Shown here: piece by piece, positions 7,953 through 15,802 of the stretch | Numbering within the stretch: the stretch's first letter is position 1 | Layout of the letters: every line of letters begins with the position of its first letter | NCBI GenBank assembly: GCA_910589275.1 | Contig: CAJUTH010000033.1 | Span: 1 to 41,269 of the forward strand | Direction of reading: 5' to 3' | From: an uncultured Dorea sp. | GTDB lineage: Bacteria > Bacillota > Clostridia > Lachnospirales > Lachnospiraceae | DNA: 41,269 nucleotides | Program-made: the position numbers and the translations under genes | The notes under the pieces: generated by a model | What the model saw: the letters and a program-made list of their open reading frames with translations, nothing else | What the model was told of the DNA's origin: nothing | Database searches by the model: none

Positions 7953-8639
7953 TTATTCCTTACATTCGTCCTTCCATATATATCCAATTCCGTGTACGGT
8001 CTTAATCCATACCGGATTGGAGGCATCGTCTTCTATTTTGGTACGAAGCCGGCTGATATTGACAGACACCGTATTATTATCTACATACCTTCCGTCGCTG
8101 TCCCATATTTTCTCTAAGATCTGTTCTTTAGAAAGAATATGGTTCTTATTCTCGGCTAGATACAAGAGCAGACGGTATTCTAATTTGCTGAGCAGAATTT
8201 CCTTGCCCCTTTTGTATACCCGCCCGGTACTCTGATCTATGGTGAGTGCGCCGCAAGTAAGCTTTGCCGCCCCGCCCCTTTCCTTCAGAAGCCTTTTTGC
8301 CCTTGCTTTCAGCACTCCAAGGGAAAAGGGCTTTGATACGTAATCATTAACCCCTAATTCCAGCGCCCTGATCTCATCCATCTCCGTGTCGCGGGCAGTC
8401 AGCATAATGATCGGCACGTCGCTGTAGCTTCTCACTTCCCTGCAAAGCTCAAAGCCGGTTCCATCCGGCAGATTACAATCTAGAAGAACCATATCATAGC
8501 CCCCGCCTGCAATCTCCCTCAGGCCGTCCTTTTTTGTTTCCACCTCTGTCACTACATATCCGTCACCAGAAAGAGAGAAGGCTAACCCTTCTCTCAAATC
8601 CGTATCATCCTCTATGATTAATATACAATACTTATCCAT
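7953..8639 (-). CDS. OmpR/PhoB-family response regulator
   Basis: 228 residues from the ATG at 8639 with GAAGGA upstream. Receiver domain: acidic pocket E10-D11-D12, phospho-acceptor D54 (VLLDCNLPDG), T81 and K103 (VSKPF). The C-terminal winged-helix DNA-binding domain (about 130-225) contains the YRLLLYLAENKNHILSKEQI and VSRLRTKI stretches typical of OmpR/PhoB members. It is the first gene of a regulator-kinase-ATPase-permease cluster and probably controls that transporter. Confidence 0.93.
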   Translation of the reverse strand: MDKYCILIIEDDTDLREGLAFSLSGDGYVVTEVETKKDGLREIAGGGYDMVLLDCNLPDGTGFELCREVRSYSDVPIIMLTARDTEMDEIRALELGVNDYVSKPFSLGVLKARAKRLLKERGGAAKLTCGALTIDQSTGRVYKRGKEILLSKLEYRLLLYLAENKNHILSKEQILEKIWDSDGRYVDNNTVSVNISRLRTKIEDDASNPVWIKTVHGIGYIWKDECKE

Positions 8640-8695
8640 CCTATAATTCCTTCTCTCAGACAGTTTCACTTCCATGCCAGGCCAGACATTACAAG

Positions 8696-9970
8696 TTATT
8701 GTGCCGGTTTCTGAGGAACATCCGGAAAAATCTGCGGATATTTCTCAATATTCCGATTTCTGCACTCATACATAATGTCTTCAGCCTGCCGGAGAATCTC
8801 TTCCAGCGTCAATTTATTCACTTTTCCGTCAACCTCTACAATGCCATAACTGAAACTGCACTGATATTGTCTTGTAACTTCCTCCTGAAATTCCCGAAGA
8901 ATCTCAGCAAGCTTTCGATTAATCAGCTCTGCCATATTACCAGAGAGAACAACACAGAACTCATCTCCTCCAATTCTTGCGAACGTGTCTCCGCCTCGGA
9001 AATTCTTTCTGATTGTCTCAATAAAATTCTGGATATAGGCATCTCCCTCCCGGCGGCCAAACATGTCGGCTACATACTCTAAGCCATCCAACTGCAGATA
9101 GCAGAGCGTTGCATCCAATTCGTCGCGGATGACAATGCCCATATATTCTTCAAAGAATGTACGATTCTTAATTCCTGTCAGGGGATCAAAATATGCTTTG
9201 CTGGTCAGGTTGCGCACATTGCGCTTTTCCTCGGTAATATCAACCACCACATGCACATAGGAAGACCTCTCCTTCCATTCCATCTGGAATGAAGTAACCC
9301 GGTAAAAGGTATCCACTTCCCCTTGCATCTCCCATACCTGATATTGAGCACTGCTCTTCCAGTTTAAAAGTTCAGTCTGAAAAGAAAGACGCCGCTTACA
9401 GGTCTGGCAGAATGCATCGTCTACCGACCCGATCTGTTTCCTTTTATTACAGTACAAGATTTCCTTCGTGTCCTTGTCCACGACGAGCAGCCATTCCTTG
9501 CGCTTACTCAATATCTCTACTAAAAGTTCATTGTATCCCTCGATTAGCTCCGCCCGATGCTTCGCTTTTTTAGCTTCTTCCTTTAACTGCTCCTCCCGCT
9601 CCCGAAGCTGCTTTGTCATCTCGTTAAAAGCATCAGAAAACTCTCCCAGAAACGCTACGCGCTGGGAATAATCCCCTTTTGCCACTTGTTTAGCCTGCCA
9701 TGTGAGATGATTCAGGTTCGCGTGAAGATTTTTGAGATTCTCGCACAGGAAATTATACTCTGTTGGAAATTCTATCGATAGATTTCCCTTAGAAAGCTCT
9801 GCTGAATACGCAACTAATTCATTCACCGCATTTTGCATATACTGAAGTCCCCGCCCCAAATCCCGGTATGGTTCACTTAATTCGCTTACGTCAAAATGCT
9901 CAATCCATGAATCATAAAGAATCCCCCTCATATATTCAAATAAACGCTCACAATTTTGTTTCGTATCCAC
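8696..9970 (-). CDS. Soluble PAS-GGDEF diguanylate cyclase
   Basis: 424 residues, GTG start at 9970 (AGGAGG 12 bases upstream). No membrane helix. Residues about 40-130 look like HAMP-type coiled segments without a membrane anchor (GLQYMQNAVNELVAYSAELSKGNL, then a second copy around QAKQVAKGDYSQRV). Residues about 155-250 are PAS-like with C174, C188 and C191, the last two forming CxxC. The catalytic domain (about 258-412) keeps the active site GGDEF (334-338) and, five residues before it, an RGGD inhibitory I-site (325-328). It should therefore make cyclic di-GMP and be inhibited by its product. The gene starts 20 bases after the V4R gene, so the V4R protein is its likely partner. A redox or metal signal through the cysteines is inference. 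Confidence 0.88.
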   Translation of the reverse strand: MDTKQNCERLFEYMRGILYDSWIEHFDVSELSEPYRDLGRGLQYMQNAVNELVAYSAELSKGNLSIEFPTEYNFLCENLKNLHANLNHLTWQAKQVAKGDYSQRVAFLGEFSDAFNEMTKQLREREEQLKEEAKKAKHRAELIEGYNELLVEILSKRKEWLLVVDKDTKEILYCNKRKQIGSVDDAFCQTCKRRLSFQTELLNWKSSAQYQVWEMQGEVDTFYRVTSFQMEWKERSSYVHVVVDITEEKRNVRNLTSKAYFDPLTGIKNRTFFEEYMGIVIRDELDATLCYLQLDGLEYVADMFGRREGDAYIQNFIETIRKNFRGGDTFARIGGDEFCVVLSGNMAELINRKLAEILREFQEEVTRQYQCSFSYGIVEVDGKVNKLTLEEILRQAEDIMYECRNRNIEKYPQIFPDVPQKPAQ

Positions 9971-9990
9971 TTCTGTAATAATCCTCCTGT

Positions 9991-10527
9991 TTATTCATTA
10001 ATATCCGCCTGAAACCGACATACCCTGTCCCCGGTTGCCCAGCAGTTTACTTCTATTGCAGTGTAAGGCTTTCCCGTATAAGAAGTCAAGATCCCGGCTA
10101 AAAATCCTTCATCATAATTACAGACTGTTTCTCCTAGAAGAGGAAGTCCCGAACAGTCCGCATCCTCGGAAACTGTAAGGATCATTTTTCCCGTATCCTC
10201 TTCCAGCTTCTCAATCCGCAGCACTCCCATCTTAAATTGTTCCAGACGCTTCTGAAGCAGCGATGTAAATTCGGATATTTCTAACGAAGAATCCAGATAC
10301 TTCTCCGCAAAATACACACCTGCCCGGTAGCCCGCGTTCCGGAAAATACGGATCTGCTCTTCCTTTCCAAACTGTTCCTTCAGCTCTTCCCGAATGGAAT
10401 ATTCCAGCAGCCTGTAAACAGCGACCGGCAGTTCGGAGCCGAGATTCTCCCTGCCGTTTTCCTGCGCCATCATATAATCCGCCAGCTTCAGCTCTTTTCT
10501 ATCTTTCAAAAAAATATTGTCTTCCAT
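9991..10527 (-). CDS. V4R (4-vinyl-reductase-type) domain protein
   Basis: 178 residues, ATG at 10527 after GGAGG. The C-terminal part (about 95-175) shows the V4R pattern: C136, EG at 140-141, G145, C162, G166, C170 and F172. V4R domains bind small molecules and are found in bacteriochlorophyll biosynthesis (BchJ), in regulators of the DmpR/XylR class as the phenol-binding part, and in archaeal sensors. Here it stands alone and is followed after 20 bases by a GGDEF gene, which suggests a separate input subunit for cyclic di-GMP synthesis. The ligand is unknown. Confidence 0.8.
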   Translation of the reverse strand: MEDNIFLKDRKELKLADYMMAQENGRENLGSELPVAVYRLLEYSIREELKEQFGKEEQIRIFRNAGYRAGVYFAEKYLDSSLEISEFTSLLQKRLEQFKMGVLRIEKLEEDTGKMILTVSEDADCSGLPLLGETVCNYDEGFLAGILTSYTGKPYTAIEVNCWATGDRVCRFQADINE

Positions 10528-10580
10528 AGTATTTTCCTCCCCTTCCTGTCGTCCGCTCTATAATTCGTATGCAAAATGAT

Positions 10581-10629
10581 AAATCCCATGAAGATTCCCT
10601 GTTGTAAAAAGCGGAAGCTCATGGGATTT
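10581..10629 (-). terminator. Hairpin between the hemerythrin and V4R genes
   Basis: AAATCCCATGA (10581-10591) and TCATGGGATTT (10619-10629) are perfect 11-bp inverted complements around a 27-base loop. In the minus direction only a weak T run follows (ATCATTTT), so termination is likely but may be partial. Confidence 0.55.
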
Positions 10630-10636
10630 TACCTGT

Positions 10637-11059
10637 TTATAATTTATCAGCATTCTCCGTCATATAGCGATATTCTGCAACAGAACGGTCAAAGCCTTGG
10701 ATATGGCGTATCAGCCAATCTACCACATTGACCTCTACCTGTTTTACAAAGGCTTCCGACGGCCCTTCTTCCTCATCTAACATGGCGTAGAGCTCTTTTA
10801 CTGTATTGCGCAGCTCCTCATGCTTCTTTCTGTGTTCGCCAAGCCCTGGATACTGGAGCTCCACCTGAAGCTTCTCTTCCTCTCCAAAATGAAATTCCAC
10901 ATACTCATCCAAATAATCCAGCATTTTAATGGCGTCTACCCGTCCCACATTTTCCTCCAGCTTATCCAGAAACTGGTTGGTTCTATCAATCAGCTCTCTG
11001 TGCTGTGTGTCGATCATCTCATTTCCCGTAATCAAATTATCATCAAATTCTATTCTCAT
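10637..11059 (-). CDS. Bacteriohemerythrin
   Basis: 140 residues, about the family's standard length. All di-iron ligands are present at canonical spacing: H20, H57, E61, H76, H80, H119 and D124. Such single-domain proteins bind O2 reversibly, and some also bind NO, for sensing, storage or delivery. ATG at 11059, seven bases after GGAGG. It follows the high-molecular-weight rubredoxin gene by 73 bases, a grouping that fits O2/NO defence in an anaerobe. Confidence 0.95.
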   Translation of the reverse strand: MRIEFDDNLITGNEMIDTQHRELIDRTNQFLDKLEENVGRVDAIKMLDYLDEYVEFHFGEEEKLQVELQYPGLGEHRKKHEELRNTVKELYAMLDEEEGPSEAFVKQVEVNVVDWLIRHIQGFDRSVAEYRYMTENADKL

Positions 11060-11089
11060 TCATTTGCCTCCTATTATTTTTCTATACAA

Positions 11090-11117
11090 ACCGGACATCC
11101 AGCATATTCTGTCCGGT
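11090..11117 (-). terminator. Intercistronic hairpin between hrb and hemerythrin genes
   Basis: ACCGGACA (11090-11097) and TGTCCGGT (11110-11117) form a perfect 8-bp stem with a 12-base loop. The following tract in the minus direction (TTGTATAG) is poor in T, so this may be a processing or stability element rather than a terminator. Confidence 0.4.
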
Positions 11118-11132
11118 ATCGTACCTCTTCCC

Positions 11133-11735
11133 TTACAGCGGATTAAAATCTGAAGCTGGATGCTTGCACCATGGACAGATAAAGTCCTCCGGCAGCGTAT
11201 CTCCTTCGTAGATATACCCGCATACGCTGCAGATAAATCCCTTCTTTTTCTCTGCATCCTTCGGCGCTGTCTTCACATGCTTCTGATAGAAGCTATACGT
11301 AATCGAATCGGCATCCGACAACACCTCGCCGCCTGTCACGTCCGCCAAAAATAATGTGTGGGTTCCCAGATCTGTTGCAGAAACCACCTTTGCCGACAGA
11401 TATGCGTTCGTCTCATCCGCAATATAGACCACGCCGTTTTCCGCCCGGGAATATTTCATCCCTTCCAGCTTGTCGATCTGGGCTCCGCTCTGGAATCCCC
11501 AGTGCTTATAGGTATCAAATTTCGATTCCTCCGTAAGCATGGAAACATTAAATACCCCTGTGCGCTGAATCATATCATGAGTATAGTTCTTCTTATTCAC
11601 CGCAATCGTAATACGGTTCGGTTCTGTTGTAACCTGAACGGCAGTATTGATAATACAGCCGTTATCCTTTTCCCCTTCTCTGGCCGTCAGGACAAATAGT
11701 CCATAGGTCAGCTTAAACATTGCTTTCTTATCCAT
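11133..11735 (-). CDS. hrb: High-molecular-weight rubredoxin (flavin reductase-rubredoxin fusion)
   Basis: 200 residues. Residues 1-155 form a flavin-reductase-like FMN-binding domain (FNVSMLTEES and TDLGTHTLFLADV are typical). Residues 166-200 form a rubredoxin with the iron ligands C169, C172, C187 and C190. The same fusion in Moorella (Hrb) passes electrons from NADH to the flavodiiron protein FprA, which reduces O2 or NO. No flavodiiron gene lies in this window, so the terminal acceptor is elsewhere. Neighbouring hemerythrin supports an O2/NO role. ATG at 11735 after GGAGG. Confidence 0.88.
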   Translation of the reverse strand: MDKKAMFKLTYGLFVLTAREGEKDNGCIINTAVQVTTEPNRITIAVNKKNYTHDMIQRTGVFNVSMLTEESKFDTYKHWGFQSGAQIDKLEGMKYSRAENGVVYIADETNAYLSAKVVSATDLGTHTLFLADVTGGEVLSDADSITYSFYQKHVKTAPKDAEKKKGFICSVCGYIYEGDTLPEDFICPWCKHPASDFNPL

Positions 11736-11839
11736 CGTTCTGCCCTCCTGCCTGTCTTAACAGTCTTCAGTTCCCTATTGATCAGACGCCGGCCGCAAAT
11801 GGATTTCTCCATCCGTAACCAGCGCCTGCTATGAGTGTT

Positions 11840-13378
11840 TTACTTTACAAGCAGCGACTTCCCTGTCATCTCCTTCGGCTGTTCCATTCCCATCAGCTCT
11901 AACAGCGTAGGAACGATATCCGCCAGGCATCCGCCCTCTCTTAGCTTATAAGCCGGATCTGCATTTACCAAGATAAATGGAACCGGATTCGTAGTATGGG
12001 CGGTAAAAGGCTCCCCGGTCTCCTCGTCAATCAACTGCTCCGCATTGCCGTGGTCTGCGCAGATAAACATCTGCCCGTTCACTTCTTTGACTGCATCCAC
12101 CGCTTTTCCTACGCATTCGTCCACTGCCTCGATCGCCTTGATGGCAGCGGCTTCCACGCCGGTATGCCCTACCATATCCGGGTTGGCAAAGTTAATGATC
12201 ACCACGTCGTACTTCCCGGACTTAATGGCCTCCACCAGCTTACCGCACACTTCATAAGCGCTCATCTCCGGCTTCAAGTCGTAGGTCGCTACCTTCGGGG
12301 ACTTCACAAGGATACGGTCCTCTCCCTCGTTGGGTTCCTCCACGCCGCCGTTAAAGAAGAAGGTAACATGAGCATACTTCTCCGTCTCCGCGATACGGGC
12401 CTGCTTTAACCCATTTGCAGCAAGGTATTCTCCAAAGGTATTGGTAATCTCCTCTTTTACAAATGCGACCTGCTTATTCGGAATCGTAACGTCATATTCC
12501 GTGAAGCATACATACGTCGTCTTTACCCTTCCGCCCCGGTCAAAGCCGGTAAAGTCATCCATGCAGAATGTCCGGGTAATCTCTCTTGCACGATCCGGAC
12601 GGAAGTTGAAGAAAATAATCGAATCATTCTCTTTGATCGTCGCCACCGGAGCGCCGTCCTTCTCCACTACGGTAGGAAGCACAAACTCATCGGTCACATC
12701 CTTGTCATAGGAATTCTGAATCCCTTCCGGTCCGCTTACAGCCTTTTCTCCTTCACCATAAACCAGCGCCCGGTAAGCCTTCTCTACACGCTCCCAGCGG
12801 TTATCCCTGTCCATTGCGTAATAACGGCCCATAACCGTTGCAACTTCGCCTACGCCGATTTCTTTCATCTTTGCCTCTAATTCTTCTACGTACTCCTTGC
12901 CGGACGCCGGAGGCGTATCACGTCCGTCTAAGAAGCAATGTACGTATACCTTCTTAATTCCCTGCCTCTTTGCCAGCTCCAGAAGCCCGTAAATATGCGT
13001 ATTATGGCTGTGGACGCCGCCGTCCGATACCAGGCCGTACATGTGCAGGGCGGAATCATGCTTCTTCACATTCTCACAGGCGGCCAAAAGCGCCTTATTC
13101 TCAAAGAAATCCCCATCCTGAATTGCTTTCGTAATCTTTGTAAGATCCTGATATACAATGCGTCCTGCGCCCATATTCAGATGCCCCACCTCAGAATTTC
13201 CCATCTGTCCGTCAGGAAGACCTACTGCAAGTCCGCTGGCATTTCCTTTTACGAAAGGGCACTCCTTCATCAGCTTGTCCATAACAGGCCGCTTTGCCTG
13301 CGCCACCGCATTGCCCTTCGTCTCGTCGTTCAGGCCGTAGCCGTCTAAGATCATAAGTACTGTTGGTTTCTTGCTCAT
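11840..13378 (-). CDS. gpmI: 2,3-bisphosphoglycerate-independent phosphoglycerate mutase
   Basis: 512 residues from the ATG at 13378, eight bases after AAGGAG; the in-frame ATG two codons earlier is only two bases from it. It interconverts 3- and 2-phosphoglycerate. The catalytic serine is S62 in GQMGNSEVGHLN, and metal-binding elements include the N-terminal MILDGYG, the DGRDTPP stretch and a C-terminal DHGNAEQ, typical of the Mn2+-dependent alkaline-phosphatase superfamily. It has its own promoter after the tpiA terminator, so it can be expressed apart from gapA-pgk-tpiA. Confidence 0.97.
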   Translation of the reverse strand: MSKKPTVLMILDGYGLNDETKGNAVAQAKRPVMDKLMKECPFVKGNASGLAVGLPDGQMGNSEVGHLNMGAGRIVYQDLTKITKAIQDGDFFENKALLAACENVKKHDSALHMYGLVSDGGVHSHNTHIYGLLELAKRQGIKKVYVHCFLDGRDTPPASGKEYVEELEAKMKEIGVGEVATVMGRYYAMDRDNRWERVEKAYRALVYGEGEKAVSGPEGIQNSYDKDVTDEFVLPTVVEKDGAPVATIKENDSIIFFNFRPDRAREITRTFCMDDFTGFDRGGRVKTTYVCFTEYDVTIPNKQVAFVKEEITNTFGEYLAANGLKQARIAETEKYAHVTFFFNGGVEEPNEGEDRILVKSPKVATYDLKPEMSAYEVCGKLVEAIKSGKYDVVIINFANPDMVGHTGVEAAAIKAIEAVDECVGKAVDAVKEVNGQMFICADHGNAEQLIDEETGEPFTAHTTNPVPFILVNADPAYKLREGGCLADIVPTLLELMGMEQPKEMTGKSLLVK

Positions 13379-13427
13379 TGTCATATCTCCTTATATACGC
13401 TTTTACACAGCGTTTTTTCACGTTTCT

Positions 13428-13455
13428 ATTATACTCCAAAATGCCGGAATTGCAA
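13428..13455 (-). promoter_or_regulatory. Promoter of gpmI
   Basis: TTGCAA (13450-13455) and a perfect TATAAT (13428-13433) are 16 bases apart on the minus strand. The pair lies between the tpiA terminator and the gpmI start. Confidence 0.65.
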
Positions 13456-13459
13456 ACTG

Positions 13460-13500
13460 AAAAAAGGCCGTACGGCTGTTATCCTGCCAGCCATACAGCC
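13460..13500 (-). terminator. Terminator of tpiA
   Basis: Arms 13466-13478 and 13488-13500 form a 13-bp stem containing two G-U pairs with a 9-base loop. Six T residues follow in the minus direction. It separates tpiA from gpmI. Confidence 0.9.
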
Positions 13501-13521
13501 AATCTTTCTAATTTACCCTTA

Positions 13522-14271
13522 TTATTTATAATTTACGATCTTACCGAAATCCGGCTTCAGCGCTGCGCCGCCTACCAGACCGCCGTCGATATCTGCCTGT
13601 GCAAATAACTCCGGAGCGGTAGCCGCATTTACAGAACCGCCGTACTGGATACGGATTGCCTCTGCCGTCGCATCGTCGTAAACCTCTGCGATACATGCAC
13701 GGATGCCTGCGCATACTTCCTGCGCCTGTTCAGTGGTAGCCGTCTTGCCTGTTCCGATTGCCCAGATCGGCTCGTAAGCGATTACCATCGTCTTCGCCTG
13801 ATCAGCCGTTACATTCTGAAGTCCAACCTTCACCTGCTGGCGGATGAAATCCATGGTTACGCCCTGCTCTCTCTGCTCAAGGGACTCGCCGCAGCACATA
13901 ATCGGAGTAATGCCGTGCTCAAGAGCCTTGAGTACCTTCTTATTTACCGTCTCATTGGTCTCAGCAAAATACTCTCTTCTCTCAGAATGTCCGAGAACAA
14001 CGTATTTTACGCCCGCGTCTACCAGCATAGCCGGAGAAATCTCGCCTGTATAAGCGCCCTTCTCCTCGAAATACATATTCTCGGCGCCAACTGCGATATT
14101 CGTGCCCTTTACTGCCTCTGCAACCGGGATGATATCAATCGCCGGAACGCAGAATACCACGTCCACATCCTCGCTGGCTACTAATGGTTTCAGCTCCTCA
14201 ACTAAGGCAACCGCCTCGCTGGGAGTTTTATTCATTTTCCAGTTACCTGCAACAATCTTTCTTCTTGCCAT
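13522..14271 (-). CDS. tpiA: Triosephosphate isomerase
   Basis: 249 residues from the ATG at 14271 behind AAAGGAG. It interconverts dihydroxyacetone phosphate and glyceraldehyde 3-phosphate. Catalytic residues are in place: K12 (GNWKMN), H95 (GHSER) and E167 (YEPIWAIGTGK, also the start of the flexible loop). The open frame runs a further 38 codons upstream through the intergenic repeat, but that extension lacks a ribosome site and homology to the family. It follows pgk in the glycolytic cluster. Confidence 0.97.
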   Translation of the reverse strand: MARRKIVAGNWKMNKTPSEAVALVEELKPLVASEDVDVVFCVPAIDIIPVAEAVKGTNIAVGAENMYFEEKGAYTGEISPAMLVDAGVKYVVLGHSERREYFAETNETVNKKVLKALEHGITPIMCCGESLEQREQGVTMDFIRQQVKVGLQNVTADQAKTMVIAYEPIWAIGTGKTATTEQAQEVCAGIRACIAEVYDDATAEAIRIQYGGSVNAATAPELFAQADIDGGLVGGAALKPDFGKIVNYK

Positions 14272-14302
14272 CTTTCTATTCTCCTTTTCTATCTCCATCT
14301 CA

Positions 14303-14442
14303 TTCGGGTATGTCCGCCTCTTTAGGCTCGTGAAATACCTCGTCAAGCTTTCGGGTATGTCCGCCTCTCTAAATTCGTGTAACACCTTATTAAGTTCGGC
14401 GGACTAAGTAAACGCTAGGCTCGATAATACCTCGCCAAGCTT
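14303..14442. repeat. Three imperfect 45-48-bp tandem units between pgk and tpiA
   Basis: Units at about 14303-14349, 14350-14394 and 14395-14442. The first two share an identical 19-base start (TTCGGGTATGTCCGCCTCT) and diverge later. The third resembles the first in its second half (GGCTCG..AATACCTCG.CAAGCTT) and contains an inverted GGCGGAC. The array fills almost the whole pgk-tpiA gap (14272-14443). It looks like an intergenic repeat element of the BOX/REP type; no terminator or promoter was recognised inside it. Confidence 0.7.
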
Positions 14443-14450
14443 TTTACTTA
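14405..14450. repeat. 8-bp inverted repeat spanning the pgk stop codon
   Basis: TAAGTAAA (14405-14412) and TTTACTTA (14443-14450) are perfect inverted complements, 30 bases apart. They enclose most of the third repeat unit and the right arm includes the pgk stop codon, so the mRNA could fold here. Confidence 0.5.
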
Positions 14451-15637
14451 TCATTTGCGGCTGCTACGCCCGGAAGTTCTTTTCCTTCTAAGAATTCGAG
14501 GGAAGCGCCGCCGCCTGTTGAAATGTGCGTCATCTTATCGCCGAAACCAAGCTGGTTTACTGCCGCTGCGGAATCGCCGCCGCCGATGATGGTTACTGCG
14601 TCCGTATCTGCAAGCGCCTTTGCAACCGCTTCGGTTCCCGCTGCAAAGTTCGGCATCTCAAAGCATCCCATTGGTCCGTTCCATACAACTGTCTTAGCGT
14701 CCTTAACCGCCTCAGAGAAAATCTTGGCTGTCTCCGGCCCGATATCAAGCCCCTGCCAACCGTCCGGAATCTCGCCGGATTTTACTACCTTGGAATTTGC
14801 ATCGTTGGAGAAATCGTCTGCGATCACGGTATCTACAGGCAGAAGTAATTTTACGCCTTTTTCCTTTGCCTTCTTCAGCATATCCAGCGCATACTCGCAG
14901 TAATCTGCCTCTAAGAGGGAATTGCCGACGCTGCCGCCCTCTGCCTTGCTGAAGGTATAAGACATACCGCCTCCGATGATCAGGGTATCTACCTTATCAA
15001 GAAGGTTCTCGATAACGGAAATCTTGCTGGATACCTTTGCGCCGCCAAGGATCGCTACGAACGGACGCTCCGGATTATTTACGGCGTTGCCAAGGAAATC
15101 AATCTCCTTCTGCATCAGGTAGCCTACTGCCGCTGTGTCAACGTACTCTGTCACGCCCACATTAGAGCAGTGCGCCCGGTGCGCCGTACCAAAAGCGTCG
15201 TTTACAAATACATCGCACAGAGAAGCCAGATCTTTGGAGAAGGCTTCGCCGTTCTTGGTCTCTTCGATTCTGTAACGGGTATTCTCCAGAAGGATCACGT
15301 CGCCGTCCGCCATTGCGTCTACGGCAGCCTTCACGCTGTCGTCTACCACAACATTGCTTGGCACAAACTTCACTTCTTTATCAAGCAGCTCGGACAGCCT
15401 CTTAGCTACCGGCGCAAGAGAAAGCTCAGGCTTTGGCTCTCCCTTTGGCTTGCCTAAATGCGAGCAGAGAATTACTTTCCCGCCGTCTGCAATCAATTTC
15501 TTGATCGTAGGAAGAGCAGCCACCAGACGGTTCTCGTCTGTAATCTTTCCCTCAATCAAAGGTACGTTAAAATCACATCTGCAAAGGACTCTTTTGCCCT
15601 TAACGCTAATATCTTCTACCGATTTTTTATTCAGCAT
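14444..15637 (-). CDS. pgk: Phosphoglycerate kinase
   Basis: 397 residues, normal length. It transfers phosphate from 1,3-bisphosphoglycerate to ADP. Recognisable are the N-terminal substrate site CRCDFNVPL, SHLGKPKGEP, the hinge region around ILGGAKVSSKI, and the nucleotide-site segments GPMGCFE and TIIGGGDSAAAV. ATG at 15637 after AAGGAG. It lies 165 bases after gapA with a strong terminator between them, so its expression probably depends on read-through or mRNA processing. Confidence 0.98.
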   Translation of the reverse strand: MLNKKSVEDISVKGKRVLCRCDFNVPLIEGKITDENRLVAALPTIKKLIADGGKVILCSHLGKPKGEPKPELSLAPVAKRLSELLDKEVKFVPSNVVVDDSVKAAVDAMADGDVILLENTRYRIEETKNGEAFSKDLASLCDVFVNDAFGTAHRAHCSNVGVTEYVDTAAVGYLMQKEIDFLGNAVNNPERPFVAILGGAKVSSKISVIENLLDKVDTLIIGGGMSYTFSKAEGGSVGNSLLEADYCEYALDMLKKAKEKGVKLLLPVDTVIADDFSNDANSKVVKSGEIPDGWQGLDIGPETAKIFSEAVKDAKTVVWNGPMGCFEMPNFAAGTEAVAKALADTDAVTIIGGGDSAAAVNQLGFGDKMTHISTGGGASLEFLEGKELPGVAAANDK

Positions 15638-15658
15638 ATATCTGTCTCCTTATTTAAA

Positions 15659-15690
15659 TATTAAAAAGGATCCGGTCCTCTCAGACCGGA
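15659..15690 (-). terminator. Intercistronic terminator between gapA and pgk
   Basis: On the minus strand GGGTCCGGTC pairs with GACCGGATCC (10 bp, one G-U) around a short TGAGAG loop and is followed at once by TTTTT. It lies about 25 bases before the pgk start. No promoter with a -35 box fits between it and pgk. Confidence 0.85.
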
Positions 15691-15802
15691 CCCTTCCTGA
15701 GTCTCTTATTCTCTCAATGCTGCAATCGTTACTGTTCACTCCGTTCACAGCAGCTCTAAGTGGTATCCTATGGGATACGCCATTGGCAACATTTCTCTCC
15801 TC

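Noticed and set aside
14272..14385. N-terminal extension of tpiA through the repeat region
   Set aside because: TPI proteins begin at the MARRKIV equivalent, a good ribosome site precedes 14271, and the extension is encoded by repeat units.
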